NCBI RefSeq assembly: GCF_949820605.1 | Contig: NZ_CATKVU010000006.1 | Span: 852,501-916,500 of the forward strand | DNA from: Segatella copri | Lineage (GTDB): Bacteria; Bacteroidota; Bacteroidia; Bacteroidales; Bacteroidaceae | DNA: 64,000 bases | Direction of reading: 5' to 3' | In this document: positions 51,916-61,214 of the stretch, piece after piece | Position numbering within the stretch: the stretch's first letter is position 1 | Layout of the letters: every line of letters begins with the position of its first letter | The notes under the pieces: model-generated | Database searches by the model: none | Seen by the model: only the letters and a program-made list of their open reading frames with translations | Told to the model about the DNA's origin: nothing | Program-made: the position numbers and the translations under genes

Positions 51916-53961
51916 CTATTCGTTTACTTCTTGCTCTTCGCTGTAGGCTTTATAAAGTTCTTCCTGACTGCGGAATGGCTCGCCTTTCACAAACTCGTTG
52001 CCGCCCTTGCCATCTACCACTCTGCCGTTCATGGTATCTCTCATACCATAGGAGATGGTACGGAGCAGGTCTGCCTGCATATCCTCGTCATATACCGGGG
52101 TGAGAACCTCGATGCGGTTGATGAGGTTTCTAGGCATCCAGTCGGCAGAACCGATGAAGTACCTTGGCTTGCCTCCGTTGGCAAAGATGAGGATACGGCT
52201 GTGCTCCAGATAGCGGTCGATGATGCCCACGCAGCGGATGTTGTCGCTGAGCTTGGCGATGCCTGGTACCAATGAACAGTTGCCGCGGATCACGATGTCT
52301 ATCTTCACGCCAGCCTTCGATGCCTGATAGAGCTTGGTTACCATATCGGTATCGGTGATGTGGTTGATCTTCATCTTCACCCAAGCCTCCTTGCCCTCGT
52401 TGGCATTCTTGATTTCGGCATCGAGCATGCGCAGGATGCGGCTCTTCATGGAGTTTGGAGATACGAGGAGCTCGTTGAAGCGGAATGGTGAGAATGGACG
52501 GTCGATGAAATCGAATACCTTAGCCACCTCGTTTACCAGTTTAGGACGGGCGGTCATCATCAGATAGTCGGTATAGATCTTGGCATTGCCTTCGTGGAAG
52601 TTTCCGGTTCCCACGCAGGCGATGTTGCCCTTCTTTGATTCGATATAGAGCAGTTTGGAGTGAATCTTCAGTCCTTCTACACCGAAGATTACGTTTACGC
52701 CTTCTTCCTGCATGCGCTTGCTCCACTTGATGTTGCTCTCCTCGTCGAAACGTGCCAGAAGTTCTACTACGGCTGTTACCTTCTTGCCGTTGCGGGCAGC
52801 GGTGATGAGCGCCTTTACTACCTTTGAATCCTTTGCCAGACGATAGAGGGTGGTCTTGATTGCCTTTACCTCTGGCTTGGTAGCAGCCTCTCGGAGCACA
52901 CGGATGTAGCCGTTGAAGCTATGGTAGGGTACGTGGATGAAGCGGTCTTTCTCACGAATCTGGTCGAGGATGCTCTCGTTGGAAAGGAACTCCGGCTTCA
53001 TGATAGGAGCCCACTTCTCGTACTTCAGTTCCTTGTGGCCGCAATCAGGGAACGACATCAGATCCTTGTGGTTCTGGTATCTACCGCCAGCCAATGAAGC
53101 ATCCAACTCCTTGGTGTTCAGTCGCTCACGCAACTTCTTCTGGAGTTCCTTCGGCATCTCCTGGTCGTAGATTACGCGCACGGCTTCACCCTTCTTACGG
53201 CTGTTTACACCCAGTGCAATCTTCTCCATGGTTCCGAAGTCGGCATCATTGTCCATCTCCATTTCGGCATCCTTGGTAAACTTGAAACTGAAGGCACGAT
53301 AGGTGCTCTTCTTGAAACCGAGGAATACCAGAGGCAGACAGTATCTGATTACATCATCGAGATACATGATGTTGTCGAAACCATCGCTTGCCGGTACCTT
53401 CACCCAGCGTCCATAGACTCTATCCGGTACCTTTACTACGGCGTATTTCTTCTTCTTGTCATCCTCGGCCTTTTCTACGGCAAGGTAAATGCGGTTGTCC
53501 TCCAGGGTAGAGAGGTCGTCTATCTCGTTGAGCCAGATAGGGTTGACAGAACCATTGAGCTCGTCGTAGAAGAACTGCGTAAGGAATTCCTTCTGCTCGT
53601 CGTTGAGCTGATCTTCGTTGAGCAGGCGAACCTTGTGTACTTCAAGCTCTCGGAAAACCGTATCCACCGCCTCAGTGTATTCTTTCGAATAAGATTCATT
53701 GAGTTTATTTATTGTTTTAAGTGATTTCTTAATTTGCTGTTCGGTATCCTTGTCGAGCTTCTGGTCGAGCATGCGGTTGAGTGATGCTACGCGGACACGG
53801 AAGAACTCGTCAAGGTTATTGGAATAAATACCGAGGAAAGAGAGACGTTCCAACAATGGTACGTACTCTTTCTCTGCTTCCTGCAGAATGCGATGGTTGA
53901 AGTACATCCAACTGATATCGCGTTCTACGTATGCCTTTTTTAGTAATTCTTCTTTGGTCAT
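51916..53961 (-). CDS. ppk1: Polyphosphate kinase 1
   Basis: The enzyme polymerises the gamma-phosphate of ATP to polyphosphate. The 681 residues show the four PPK1 domains: N-terminal YVERDISWMYFNHRILQEAEKE and FLGIYSNNLDEFFRVRVASL, the head domain, and two phospholipase-D-like catalytic domains. The phospho-accepting histidine lies in EGLKIHSKLLYIESKKG, with CVGTGNFHEGNAKIYTDYLMMT after it; the second histidine lies in YLEHSRILIFANGG and FIGSADWMPRNLINRIE. It is encoded just upstream of the Ppx/GppA-family gene. No canonical promoter box was recognised in 53962-54079. Confidence 0.96.
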   Translation of the reverse strand: MTKEELLKKAYVERDISWMYFNHRILQEAEKEYVPLLERLSFLGIYSNNLDEFFRVRVASLNRMLDQKLDKDTEQQIKKSLKTINKLNESYSKEYTEAVDTVFRELEVHKVRLLNEDQLNDEQKEFLTQFFYDELNGSVNPIWLNEIDDLSTLEDNRIYLAVEKAEDDKKKKYAVVKVPDRVYGRWVKVPASDGFDNIMYLDDVIRYCLPLVFLGFKKSTYRAFSFKFTKDAEMEMDNDADFGTMEKIALGVNSRKKGEAVRVIYDQEMPKELQKKLRERLNTKELDASLAGGRYQNHKDLMSFPDCGHKELKYEKWAPIMKPEFLSNESILDQIREKDRFIHVPYHSFNGYIRVLREAATKPEVKAIKTTLYRLAKDSKVVKALITAARNGKKVTAVVELLARFDEESNIKWSKRMQEEGVNVIFGVEGLKIHSKLLYIESKKGNIACVGTGNFHEGNAKIYTDYLMMTARPKLVNEVAKVFDFIDRPFSPFRFNELLVSPNSMKSRILRMLDAEIKNANEGKEAWVKMKINHITDTDMVTKLYQASKAGVKIDIVIRGNCSLVPGIAKLSDNIRCVGIIDRYLEHSRILIFANGGKPRYFIGSADWMPRNLINRIEVLTPVYDEDMQADLLRTISYGMRDTMNGRVVDGKGGNEFVKGEPFRSQEELYKAYSEEQEVNE

Positions 53962-54079
53962 AGTCGTTTGCTAATTATAGAGTTACTTAACTTTCTAATG
54001 TCTTTCCATACGCCCTGGAGTAGGGGTTTGGGGGTTTTCAGTCCGTTCTTGAACCACATTCGAAAGTTTGTGGGTTATT

Positions 54080-54769
54080 TTATTTTTGTAGACTCTTTCT
54101 TATTCTTTTTTCAACTTTCTTTTCTGGAGCAGTTTCCTTCTTCTCTAAGTCAGCTTTCTTTTCAGAAACTTTCTCGTCCTTCTTGTTCTTAGAAGGTTCT
54201 TTAGAGTCTTTGCCTGGTACTTCCAGAATGAGGAAATCAGTATCTCCGTCGATAAAGTGAAGCTCTTTACGGAAGAACTTGCTGCTGCCGGCAGGAACGA
54301 TGATGTCGTGCAACAGGTCGCAGTCATCGAAAGTATGACGGCTCAACTTTTCTGGAGTTCCTGCGAAAGTAATCTTCTTCAGTTTGTCGCATTCAGCGAA
54401 AGCGTATGCTCTGATAGCTTTCACGCTGGCAGGTACATAAATGTTATCCAATTCATCACAATCATAGAATGCATCATGTTCAATCTCCTTCACTGTACTA
54501 GGGATGATGACATGAGCCAATTGTTTCTTGCCACGGAAAGCCATCTCTCCGATAATCTCTACTCCCTCAGGAATCGTAAAACTGGCATCATGGTTCATGT
54601 AGTAAACCAAGCGCTTCTTGTCGGCGGTATAGACTGCCTCGCCGTCAAACTCAAAGTTATCGCTGTCAATCTTCTGTAAGGCGAGGTTGAGAACCAAGTT
54701 TTCAAACTTACCGTCTTTCTTGGATTTCTTCTTAAGAATATCCAAAATCGCTTTTTTATTTTCCTTCAT
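54080..54769 (-). CDS. BspA-like LRR_5 protein without signal peptide
   Basis: The 229-residue protein has leucine-rich repeats of the LRR_5/BspA type (SFTIPEGVEIIGEMAFRGKKQLAHVIIPSTVKEIEHDAFYDCDELDNIYVPASVKAIRAYAFAECDKLKKI, residues 63-135), usually found in surface proteins, but here the start MKENKKAILDILKKKSKKDG is lysine-rich and has no signal. The C-terminus is a 50-residue lysine/glutamate tail (EPSKNKKDEKVSEKKADLEKK). It therefore seems cytoplasmic. The function is unknown. A promoter box TACCTTTG is on the minus strand at 54806-54813. Confidence 0.8.
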   Translation of the reverse strand: MKENKKAILDILKKKSKKDGKFENLVLNLALQKIDSDNFEFDGEAVYTADKKRLVYYMNHDASFTIPEGVEIIGEMAFRGKKQLAHVIIPSTVKEIEHDAFYDCDELDNIYVPASVKAIRAYAFAECDKLKKITFAGTPEKLSRHTFDDCDLLHDIIVPAGSSKFFRKELHFIDGDTDFLILEVPGKDSKEPSKNKKDEKVSEKKADLEKKETAPEKKVEKRIRKSLQK

Positions 54770-54866
54770 AAATCAAATATGTTAATTTGTATTTCTTTTC
54801 GGTTGCAAAGGTACGGCGATATTTTTAAACTTGAGCGAAAAGATGATTACATGTTTATGACGATGA

Positions 54867-54940
54867 TGTTACAACGATATTACGGGCGTTGCAATCATAT
54901 TACACGCTTTGTAAACAGACAATGTAATACATTTGTAACA
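54867..54940. promoter_or_regulatory. Candidate regulatory element upstream of the porin gene
   Basis: TGTTACAA (54867-54874) and TTGTAACA (54933-54940) are perfect inverted repeats. Between them are two 20-bp direct repeats (GTTACAACGATATTACGGGC and a variant GTTGCAATCATATTACACGC). The right half ends 7 bp before the -33 box of the porin promoter, a place suited to an activator or repressor. Confidence 0.5.
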
Positions 54941-54947
54941 CTTATGT

Positions 54948-54979
54948 TTTGTGAAAGAAACATTTTCTCCTTATCTTTG
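54948..54979 (+). promoter_or_regulatory. Promoter of the porin gene
   Basis: TTTG (54948-54951), 20 bp, TATCTTTG (54972-54979). It implies a leader of about 100 nt before the ATG at 55084. Confidence 0.75.
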
Positions 54980-55083
54980 CAGCCGAAAAGAAATAGAATG
55001 GCATCTTGTTGAATTTCAATTCATAACGGGATTGCTTTCTTGTTGTTAACAATCAATTATGCTATATATATAATAAGGTAAAA

Positions 55084-56145
55084 ATGAAGAAGAAAACGTA
55101 TCTGTTGATGACGCTCGCTATGGTGTCGATGGGAATGAATGCCCAAAACTCAGAAAAGAGTTCTCTTGGAAACGATGCGCCTGAATTCGTAAAGACTATG
55201 AAGATAGGTGGAACCATCCGTTCTAAGTATGAATACCAAACCGAAGAAGGGGAGGGACGATTTGAGGTGCGTACGGCCCGTATCAATGTAGCAGGAAATG
55301 TAACAAAGGAGGTTAGTTATAAGGCTGAGATTGATCTCTGTGATGAGGGTAAGATTAAGATGCTCGACGCTTATACCCGCATCAAGCCTTGGAAAACACT
55401 GCAGCTTACCATCGGTCAGGAACGCGTGCCATTCACTATTGATGCTCACCGTTCTCCTCATCAGCAGTACTTCGCCAATCGCTCGTTCATCGCCAAGCAG
55501 GTGGGCAACGTGCGCGATGTGGGTGCCGAAATCGGATACACCTGGAATATAGGTTTCCCAATCGTGGTGAATGCCGGTATCTTCAATGGTTCGGGCTTGA
55601 CAAACCAGAAGGATTACTGGACCAAGGGCATCAACTATTCTGCCAAGGCTCAGTTCCTCTTTCCGAATGTGAATCTGGTGTTGAGTACCCAGAAGATCAA
55701 GCCATCTGATGTTACGGTAACGATGTATGATGGCGGTATCACCTTTCACAAGGGTGGTTTCATTGCTGAGGCTGAGTATCTTTACAAGCATTACAGCAAG
55801 GATGCCTTTCACGATGTTCATGCATTCGATGGTTTCGTATGCTATGATATTCCGGTGGCTAATCCTAAGAGCCTCATCAGGAAGGTTTCTCCTTTGGCAA
55901 GATATGATTTCATGAGCGACCACAGTGATGGTACAAGATATGGCGGTTCTGATACAGAACTGGGTGCATTGAAGATCAATGATTATAAGCGCCATCGTGT
56001 TACGGGCGGTGTAACCCTGAGCCTTGCCAAGCCATTCATCTCTGATATCCGTATCAACTACGAGAAATATTTTTATCGTAAAGGTGGTATAGCTAAAGTT
56101 TCAGAAAAAGATAAGATTGTTGTGGAGTTCATGACAAAGTTCTAA
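55084..56145 (+). CDS. OprO/OprP-like outer-membrane porin
   Basis: The 353-residue protein has a signal peptide (MTLAMVSMGMNAQ) and looks like phosphate-selective porins of the OprO/P family: GGTIRSKYEYQTEEGEGRFEVRTARINVAGNVTKEVSYKAEIDLCDEGKIKMLDAYTRIKP, LTIGQERVPFTIDAHRSP and a C-terminal strand ending VVEFMTKF with terminal Phe, as expected for a barrel. The nearby polyphosphate genes fit a phosphate link, but selectivity cannot be read from the sequence. The promoter is strong and preceded by an inverted-repeat element. Confidence 0.85.
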   Translation: MKKKTYLLMTLAMVSMGMNAQNSEKSSLGNDAPEFVKTMKIGGTIRSKYEYQTEEGEGRFEVRTARINVAGNVTKEVSYKAEIDLCDEGKIKMLDAYTRIKPWKTLQLTIGQERVPFTIDAHRSPHQQYFANRSFIAKQVGNVRDVGAEIGYTWNIGFPIVVNAGIFNGSGLTNQKDYWTKGINYSAKAQFLFPNVNLVLSTQKIKPSDVTVTMYDGGITFHKGGFIAEAEYLYKHYSKDAFHDVHAFDGFVCYDIPVANPKSLIRKVSPLARYDFMSDHSDGTRYGGSDTELGALKINDYKRHRVTGGVTLSLAKPFISDIRINYEKYFYRKGGIAKVSEKDKIVVEFMTKF

Positions 56146-56150
56146 TAATA

Positions 56151-56218
56151 GTTTATAGTTAAGAGTTTATAGTTTATAGCAACAGTCATCTATAAACTAT
56201 AAACTCTTAACTATAAAC
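56151..56218. terminator. Perfect 29-bp hairpin between the convergent porin and hisB genes
   Basis: Arms 56151-56179 and 56190-56218 are exact reverse complements around a 10-nt loop. The arms consist of TTTATAGTTAAGAG-like steps. It starts 5 bp after the porin stop codon and ends 3 bp before the hisB stop codon. It lacks a T run but would form a very stable hairpin in either transcript. A 25-bp stretch nearly the same as its left arm is found at 61129-61153. Confidence 0.8.
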
Positions 56219-56221
56219 TCC

Positions 56222-57298
56222 TTACAGCATTCCCTTTGAACTAGGAAGTTCGAAGTGGTAGATGTCTCTCTTTACCGCCATTTTCAGCGAACGGGCAAGT
56301 GCCTTGAAGATGCCTTCTATCTTATGATGTTCGTTCTCGCCCTCAGCCTTGATGTTGAGGTTCATCTTTGCCGCATCACTCAGACTCTTGAAGAAATGCT
56401 TGAACATCTCAGTTGGCATTTCGCCTACCTTCTCTCTGTGGAACTCTGCATCCCAGATCAGCCATGGGCGGCCACCGAAGTCCAATGCTACCTGACAGAG
56501 ACAGTCGTCCATCGGCAGACTATAACCGTATCTTTCTATTCCGCGCTTATCACCTAAAGCCTGCAGCAAGCATTCGCCCAGTGCAATACCCGTATCCTCA
56601 ATGGTATGATGCTCATCCACATAGAGGTCGCCCTTGGTATGGATGGTGAGATCCATCATGCCGTGCTTGCCTATCTGTTCCAGCATGTGGTCGAAGAAAC
56701 CGAGACCGGTAGAAATGTCGCATTTTCCTGAACCATCGAGATTTACCTTGATGTAGATATCCGTTTCCTTGGTGGTGCGCTTCACCTCTGCGATGCGGTC
56801 GCCGGCAAAGAGAATCTCAGCGATCTTATCCCAGTCCATGCCGTCTTTTCCGAGAATCAGACTCTTGCAACCCAGGTTTTCTGCAAGATGGGCATCGGTT
56901 TCACGGTCGCCGATTACATAACTGTTTGCCATATCGTAGGCAGGGTTATTGATGTATTCGGTCAGCATGCCTGTTCCTGGCTTGCGCATCGGGGAGTTAT
57001 CCTCAGGGAAGTGACGGTCGATGTGCTGCTTGGCGAAGTGGATGCCCTCGCTCTCCAGGGTCTGGATGATGAAGTTGTGGACTGGCCAGAAGATGTCCTC
57101 AGGGAAGGAGTCGGTGCCCAAGCCGTCCTGGTTACTCACCATCACCAGTTCGTAGTCGGTGTGCTGGGCAATGAAGGCGAGATTGCGGAACACGCCCTTG
57201 GTGAATACCAGCTTCTCGAAGCTGTCAATCTGTTCGTCCTCTGGTTCCTGAATCAGAGTTCCATCACGGTCGATGAAGAGTAATCTTGTCTGTTTCAT
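56222..57298 (-). CDS. hisB: Bifunctional histidinol-phosphatase/imidazoleglycerol-phosphate dehydratase
   Basis: The protein catalyses two steps of histidine synthesis. The N-terminal HAD phosphatase (residues 1-165) has FIDRDGTLI with the nucleophile Asp, MVSNQDG and [20 protein letters not shown], plus a zinc-loop-like CysHis region. The C-terminal dehydratase (170-358) has [47 protein letters not shown] and [21 protein letters not shown], the metal-binding histidines. Length 358 equals E. coli HisB. No other his gene is adjacent. Confidence 0.96.
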   Translation of the reverse strand: MKQTRLLFIDRDGTLIQEPEDEQIDSFEKLVFTKGVFRNLAFIAQHTDYELVMVSNQDGLGTDSFPEDIFWPVHNFIIQTLESEGIHFAKQHIDRHFPEDNSPMRKPGTGMLTEYINNPAYDMANSYVIGDRETDAHLAENLGCKSLILGKDGMDWDKIAEILFAGDRIAEVKRTTKETDIYIKVNLDGSGKCDISTGLGFFDHMLEQIGKHGMMDLTIHTKGDLYVDEHHTIEDTGIALGECLLQALGDKRGIERYGYSLPMDDCLCQVALDFGGRPWLIWDAEFHREKVGEMPTEMFKHFFKSLSDAAKMNLNIKAEGENEHHKIEGIFKALARSLKMAVKRDIYHFELPSSKGML

Positions 57299-57324
57299 GT
57301 CTCTTATATATTATGTTAATACGA

Positions 57325-58002
57325 TTAATATTTTTCTATCTCTGTAGTTGCCATTTTCTGGCTTTCCTTCATTCTCTGTTTCTCTTCGTCTTGCACCTTG
57401 TAAGAGCCGAATTGATAGGCAAGTGAAATGCCGAGCCAGCTCAGGGCATAGATGATGAGCAGGAAGGTGATGGTGAACACCAGGAAGAGGAGTGGGGTGA
57501 AATACCCCGGCACACCGAGCGGGTCGCCATCAAGCGCACCGAGCTGTGAATAGAACTGTGCGATGATGAGGATGATGGAAGGCAAGGCTGCGATAAAGGT
57601 AGCGATGCCTACGATAATCATGCCGAGAAAACTGGTCAGAAAGAAACCACCGAAGTGGCGGAGAATGCTGAGGAGGGATTTCCCTATCTTGCGCTTTTCG
57701 CCCTTAGGACACAGTTGCTTTCTTGGCAGAAGATGCCAGAATGATACGATAGCCATCACGATAGTGGCTCCGTAAATGATGGTTTGCAGGATGAACGAAG
57801 CCATCGGATTCACAGCTCCCCAATCGTGAAGCGGTTTGTTGGGGAGGAGGAAATAGAGTACGATAGCCAGCAATACAGCAAATGGAACATGGGTAGTCCA
57901 TGTCTGTTTTACGAGTGATCTGAAGTCACTTGTTATGGTATCGTATGATGCTCTCATGCAGGCAGTTATACTGCGGTGCTTAAATAATTCATTTACTTCC
58001 AT
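57325..58002 (-). CDS. Membrane protein of unknown function
   Basis: The 225-residue protein has about four membrane segments (residues 40-53, 66-88, 117-145, 165-195) and a charged C-terminal tail (YKVQDEEKQRMKESQKMATTEIEKY). I do not recognise a family; related proteins occur next to hisB in Prevotella as far as I recall. It ends 27 bp upstream of the hisB start on the same strand and may be cotranscribed with it. The RNA methyltransferase gene lies 55 bp further upstream, also on this strand. Confidence 0.7.
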   Translation of the reverse strand: MEVNELFKHRSITACMRASYDTITSDFRSLVKQTWTTHVPFAVLLAIVLYFLLPNKPLHDWGAVNPMASFILQTIIYGATIVMAIVSFWHLLPRKQLCPKGEKRKIGKSLLSILRHFGGFFLTSFLGMIIVGIATFIAALPSIILIIAQFYSQLGALDGDPLGVPGYFTPLLFLVFTITFLLIIYALSWLGISLAYQFGSYKVQDEEKQRMKESQKMATTEIEKY

Positions 58003-58057
58003 AACTATCTTGTTTTAATTTCTAATTATCGCTTTTGTATTTTTTACCTTTTTACCT

Positions 58058-58807
58058 TTAAAAGTTTCTTCTGAATTCTGAGCAGGTAATGGCGGTAGCG
58101 ATAGCTACATTCAGACTGTCGGCGGTAGCTCTACCTTCCGGAAAGTTAGGGATGAGCAGCTTGTGGTTCACCTTCTTTGCCAGTTCTGGCGAGATGCCTT
58201 TTCCTTCGTTTCCCATCACGATGAGTCCACGGTTTTCTAGCTTTTGCTGATAGATGTTGTCGCCATCGAGCAGGGTGCCGTAAACGGGAACGTCGACAGG
58301 AAGTGATTCTACCAGTCCCAGCAGGTCGCCGTATTCAACCTTCACTCTTGCTATGCTGCCCATCGTAGCCTGCACCACCTTCGGATTGTATACGTCGGCA
58401 GTATCCTGACTGCAGTAGATATGGGTGATGCCAAACCAGTCGGCGATGCGGATGATGGTGCCCAGGTTGCCTGGGTCCTGAACGCCGTCGAGCGCCAGAC
58501 TCAGTTCGCTGGTATTAATAGAGTAATCTCCTGATGTTGCCTGTCTGAATACGGCAAGCACCTGCTGCGGATGTTGCAGGAAACTTACCTTCTTCAGTTC
58601 TTCATCAGTAACCTCTATCACTTCGGTTGCAGCCCCGAAGTGTTTGCCCCGGAGCCATTCGCCGGTAGCCACAATCAGGTCGGCAGGTTGCAGAGCGAGC
58701 AGATCGTCTACCACCTTGAAACCTTCTGCCACGAACTTTCCTTCTTTATTTCTGTTCTTCTTCAGTTCGAGCGAACGTATGTACTTTATTTTATTCTTGC
58801 TAATCAT
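58058..58807 (-). CDS. TrmH/SpoU-family RNA 2'-O-methyltransferase
   Basis: The 249-residue protein is a SPOUT-fold methyltransferase with an N-terminal substrate-binding domain (IRSLELKKNRNKEGKFVAEGFKVVDDLLA) and the three SpoU motifs: LDGVQDPGNLGTIIRIADWFG, GLIVMGNEGKGISPEL and IPNFPEGRATADSLNVAIATAI (the deviation PNFPEGRAxSLNV is usual in Bacteroidetes). It acts on rRNA or tRNA; the target nucleotide is unknown. A promoter box TACCTTTG is on the minus strand at 58830-58837. Confidence 0.92.
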   Translation of the reverse strand: MISKNKIKYIRSLELKKNRNKEGKFVAEGFKVVDDLLALQPADLIVATGEWLRGKHFGAATEVIEVTDEELKKVSFLQHPQQVLAVFRQATSGDYSINTSELSLALDGVQDPGNLGTIIRIADWFGITHIYCSQDTADVYNPKVVQATMGSIARVKVEYGDLLGLVESLPVDVPVYGTLLDGDNIYQQKLENRGLIVMGNEGKGISPELAKKVNHKLLIPNFPEGRATADSLNVAIATAITCSEFRRNF

Positions 58808-58878
58808 TTATTTTTTGTCTATATGTGTGCAAAGGTAACATAAAATATAGACATTTCAAAATAAAAAGTGCTAAATAT

Positions 58879-58909
58879 TTTGTATTTAATTTGTTTTGCA
58901 TTATCTTTG
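58879..58909 (+). promoter_or_regulatory. Promoter of the Omp85-type gene
   Basis: TTTG (58879-58882), 19 bp, TATCTTTG (58902-58909): a full consensus. It rules out the TTG at 58896 as start and supports the TTG at 58932. Confidence 0.8.
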
Positions 58910-58931
58910 CATATCAAAAACGATAGATATT

Positions 58932-61112
58932 TTGAAAAAAGAAACGATTTCATTACTTGCCTTGCCGCTGCTCATAGCATCTTGTTCTTCAAGCAAAATG
59001 GTGCCGGAAGGGGAGTATATATTAAATAAGGTGGAAGTGAAGAGCGACTCGGCAGGGTATAATGCCGGGGCGCTCAAGCAGTATGTGCGCCAGAAAGAGA
59101 AGCCGAAACTCTTCTCGCTCTTCAAGAATCCTTTCAGCAAGAAGCCTGTCATCTACGATACTTTGCAGGCGCGGCTCTCCTGTCAGGATCTGCTTACCGC
59201 CATGCAGAACCAGGGCTTCATGCATGCCGGGGTGTCGCTCTATACCACCAAGAAAGGAAAGAAACTGGATGCTACCTATCTGTTGCATCCCGGAGAACCT
59301 TTTGTGATAGGTAAGGTGAAATATGAAGTGGAAGATGAACATATCCAGCAACTTCTGCATCTCGATAACCCCGATAATCAGCAGATTAAGCCGGGTATGA
59401 GATTTACGGTAGAAACATTGGATAATGAGCGCAGGCGCATCTCCAGCCTTCTGACCAATGATGGCTATTTCCGCTTTCATAAAGATTTTATCCAGTTTTC
59501 TGCAGATACGATTGCGGGACAGAAGGATATCGCCCTGACGCTCCACCTGATGAAGTATAAGGCAAACAGTAATGCTCCTGAGGTTGATCATACCCGATAT
59601 GAAATCAGAAACATCAACTATCTGAGTAATGACAGCGACCGAATCCATCTGCGCCATCAGGTTTTGCTCAATGCCACTGCCCTCAGCGAAGGTCGTCCCT
59701 ACAGTGCCGCCGCCTTGCAGCGCACCTATAACAACTTTGCCCGTCTGCAGGCGGTGAAGTATACCAACATCAGTTTCTCTGAAGTTCCTGACAGCAATCA
59801 GGTTACGGAGAACGGAATGGAGAGGGACAGCATCAGCCGGCAGATGGATTGTAATATCCAGATCAGTACCAACAAGCCTTCTACCATCGCCTTCCAGCCG
59901 GAGGGAACCAATACGGCGGGCGACTTGGGAGCTGCTGCATCGCTCACTTATACCAACCGAAATCTCTTCAGAGGTAGTGAGCAGCTGAGCATCGAACTTC
60001 GTGGAGCTTACGAGGCTATTACCGGTCTGGAGGGGTATCAGGACCAGAACTATACTGAATATTCGGTTGAAGGCAAACTGGTTTTCCCTCGTTTCGTGGC
60101 GCCTTTCCTTTCAAGAAATTTCAGAAGAAGACAGACGGCAAACAGCGAGTTGTCGGCAAGTTGGAATCTTCAGAACCGTCCGGAGTTTCATCGCCGCGTA
60201 TTCTCTACTGCCTGGCGTTATCGCTGGACAGAACCGCGTCATCATCTGGCCTGGCGTTTCGACCTGCTCGATCTTAACTATGTATATATGCCATGGATAT
60301 CCGAGACATTCAAGAGAGACTATCTCGATAATGCAGAAAACAGAAATGCCATCCTCCGCTACAATTACGAAGACCTGTTTATCATGAAGATGGGTTTCGG
60401 TTTGAGTTATAGCGATGGGGTAGATGCTGTGCGAATGAATGTAGAGAGTTCGGGCAATCTGCTGAGCGGTGTTTCCAAGGCATTCGGTTTCAAGGTGAAC
60501 AGCCAGGGGCAGCGTACATTATTTAATATAGCTTATGCCCAGTATGCCAAGTTTGATGTAGATTATACCCATCTGATGCAGTTTGATAAGCGCAATGCTC
60601 TGGCGCTACATGCGGGTATCGGTGTGGCTTATCCTTACGGCAACAGTACGGTGTTGCCTTTCGAAAAGCGTTATTTCTCGGGTGGTGCCAACTCGGTAAG
60701 AGGTTGGGGCGTTAGAGAATTAGGTCCGGGCAAGTTTAAGGGAACTGACGGCAGAATAGATTTCATCAACCAGACGGGTGATGTGAAGCTCGACTTGAAT
60801 GCAGAATACCGCACTTCGCTCTTCTGGAAGTTTGAGGGTGCAGCGTTTATCGATGCCGGTAATATCTGGACACTTCGCAATTATGAGGATCAGCCTGGCG
60901 GCCAGTTCAAGATAGATGAATTCTACAAACAGATAGCTGTAGCCTATGGCTTAGGTCTCAGGTTGAATTTCGATTACTTCATCCTCCGTCTGGATATGGG
61001 TATGAAGGCGATCAATCCAGCCTACGGAACGAAGGAAGAGCATTGGGCGATTATCCACCCGAAACTAGACCGCGATTTCGCCTTCCATTTCGCAGTTGGT
61101 CTGCCGTTCTAA
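58932..61112 (+). CDS. BamA/TamA-like Omp85 outer-membrane lipoprotein
   Basis: The 726-residue protein begins, with a TTG start, as a lipoprotein (KKETISLLALPLLIASCSSSK). POTRA-like domains follow (about 20-330) and a C-terminal 16-strand Omp85 barrel. The barrel lid motif reads FSGGANSVRGWGVRELGPG (the VRGF/Y-type motif), and the last residue is Phe. A lipid anchor on an Omp85 protein is known in Bacteroidetes TamL-type proteins, which handle surface or envelope proteins. It is not the main BamA, which has no lipobox. The start is set by the promoter box just upstream. Confidence 0.9.
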   Translation: MKKETISLLALPLLIASCSSSKMVPEGEYILNKVEVKSDSAGYNAGALKQYVRQKEKPKLFSLFKNPFSKKPVIYDTLQARLSCQDLLTAMQNQGFMHAGVSLYTTKKGKKLDATYLLHPGEPFVIGKVKYEVEDEHIQQLLHLDNPDNQQIKPGMRFTVETLDNERRRISSLLTNDGYFRFHKDFIQFSADTIAGQKDIALTLHLMKYKANSNAPEVDHTRYEIRNINYLSNDSDRIHLRHQVLLNATALSEGRPYSAAALQRTYNNFARLQAVKYTNISFSEVPDSNQVTENGMERDSISRQMDCNIQISTNKPSTIAFQPEGTNTAGDLGAAASLTYTNRNLFRGSEQLSIELRGAYEAITGLEGYQDQNYTEYSVEGKLVFPRFVAPFLSRNFRRRQTANSELSASWNLQNRPEFHRRVFSTAWRYRWTEPRHHLAWRFDLLDLNYVYMPWISETFKRDYLDNAENRNAILRYNYEDLFIMKMGFGLSYSDGVDAVRMNVESSGNLLSGVSKAFGFKVNSQGQRTLFNIAYAQYAKFDVDYTHLMQFDKRNALALHAGIGVAYPYGNSTVLPFEKRYFSGGANSVRGWGVRELGPGKFKGTDGRIDFINQTGDVKLDLNAEYRTSLFWKFEGAAFIDAGNIWTLRNYEDQPGGQFKIDEFYKQIAVAYGLGLRLNFDYFILRLDMGMKAINPAYGTKEEHWAIIHPKLDRDFAFHFAVGLPF

Positions 61113-61155
61113 ATGCAGCTAATAGTTAATAGTTTATAGTTAACAGTTTATAGCC

Positions 61156-61214
61156 AGGAGTTTCTGTAGGGCATCTTTTGGATTATGATCCTCTCAGAAA
61201 CTCCTTACTTTTTT
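61156..61214 (+). terminator. Terminator after the Omp85-type gene
   Basis: AGGAGTTTCTG (61156-61166) and CAGAAACTCCT (61195-61205) form a perfect 11-bp stem, with six T at 61209-61214. The convergent lipoprotein gene ends in the T run. Confidence 0.85.
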
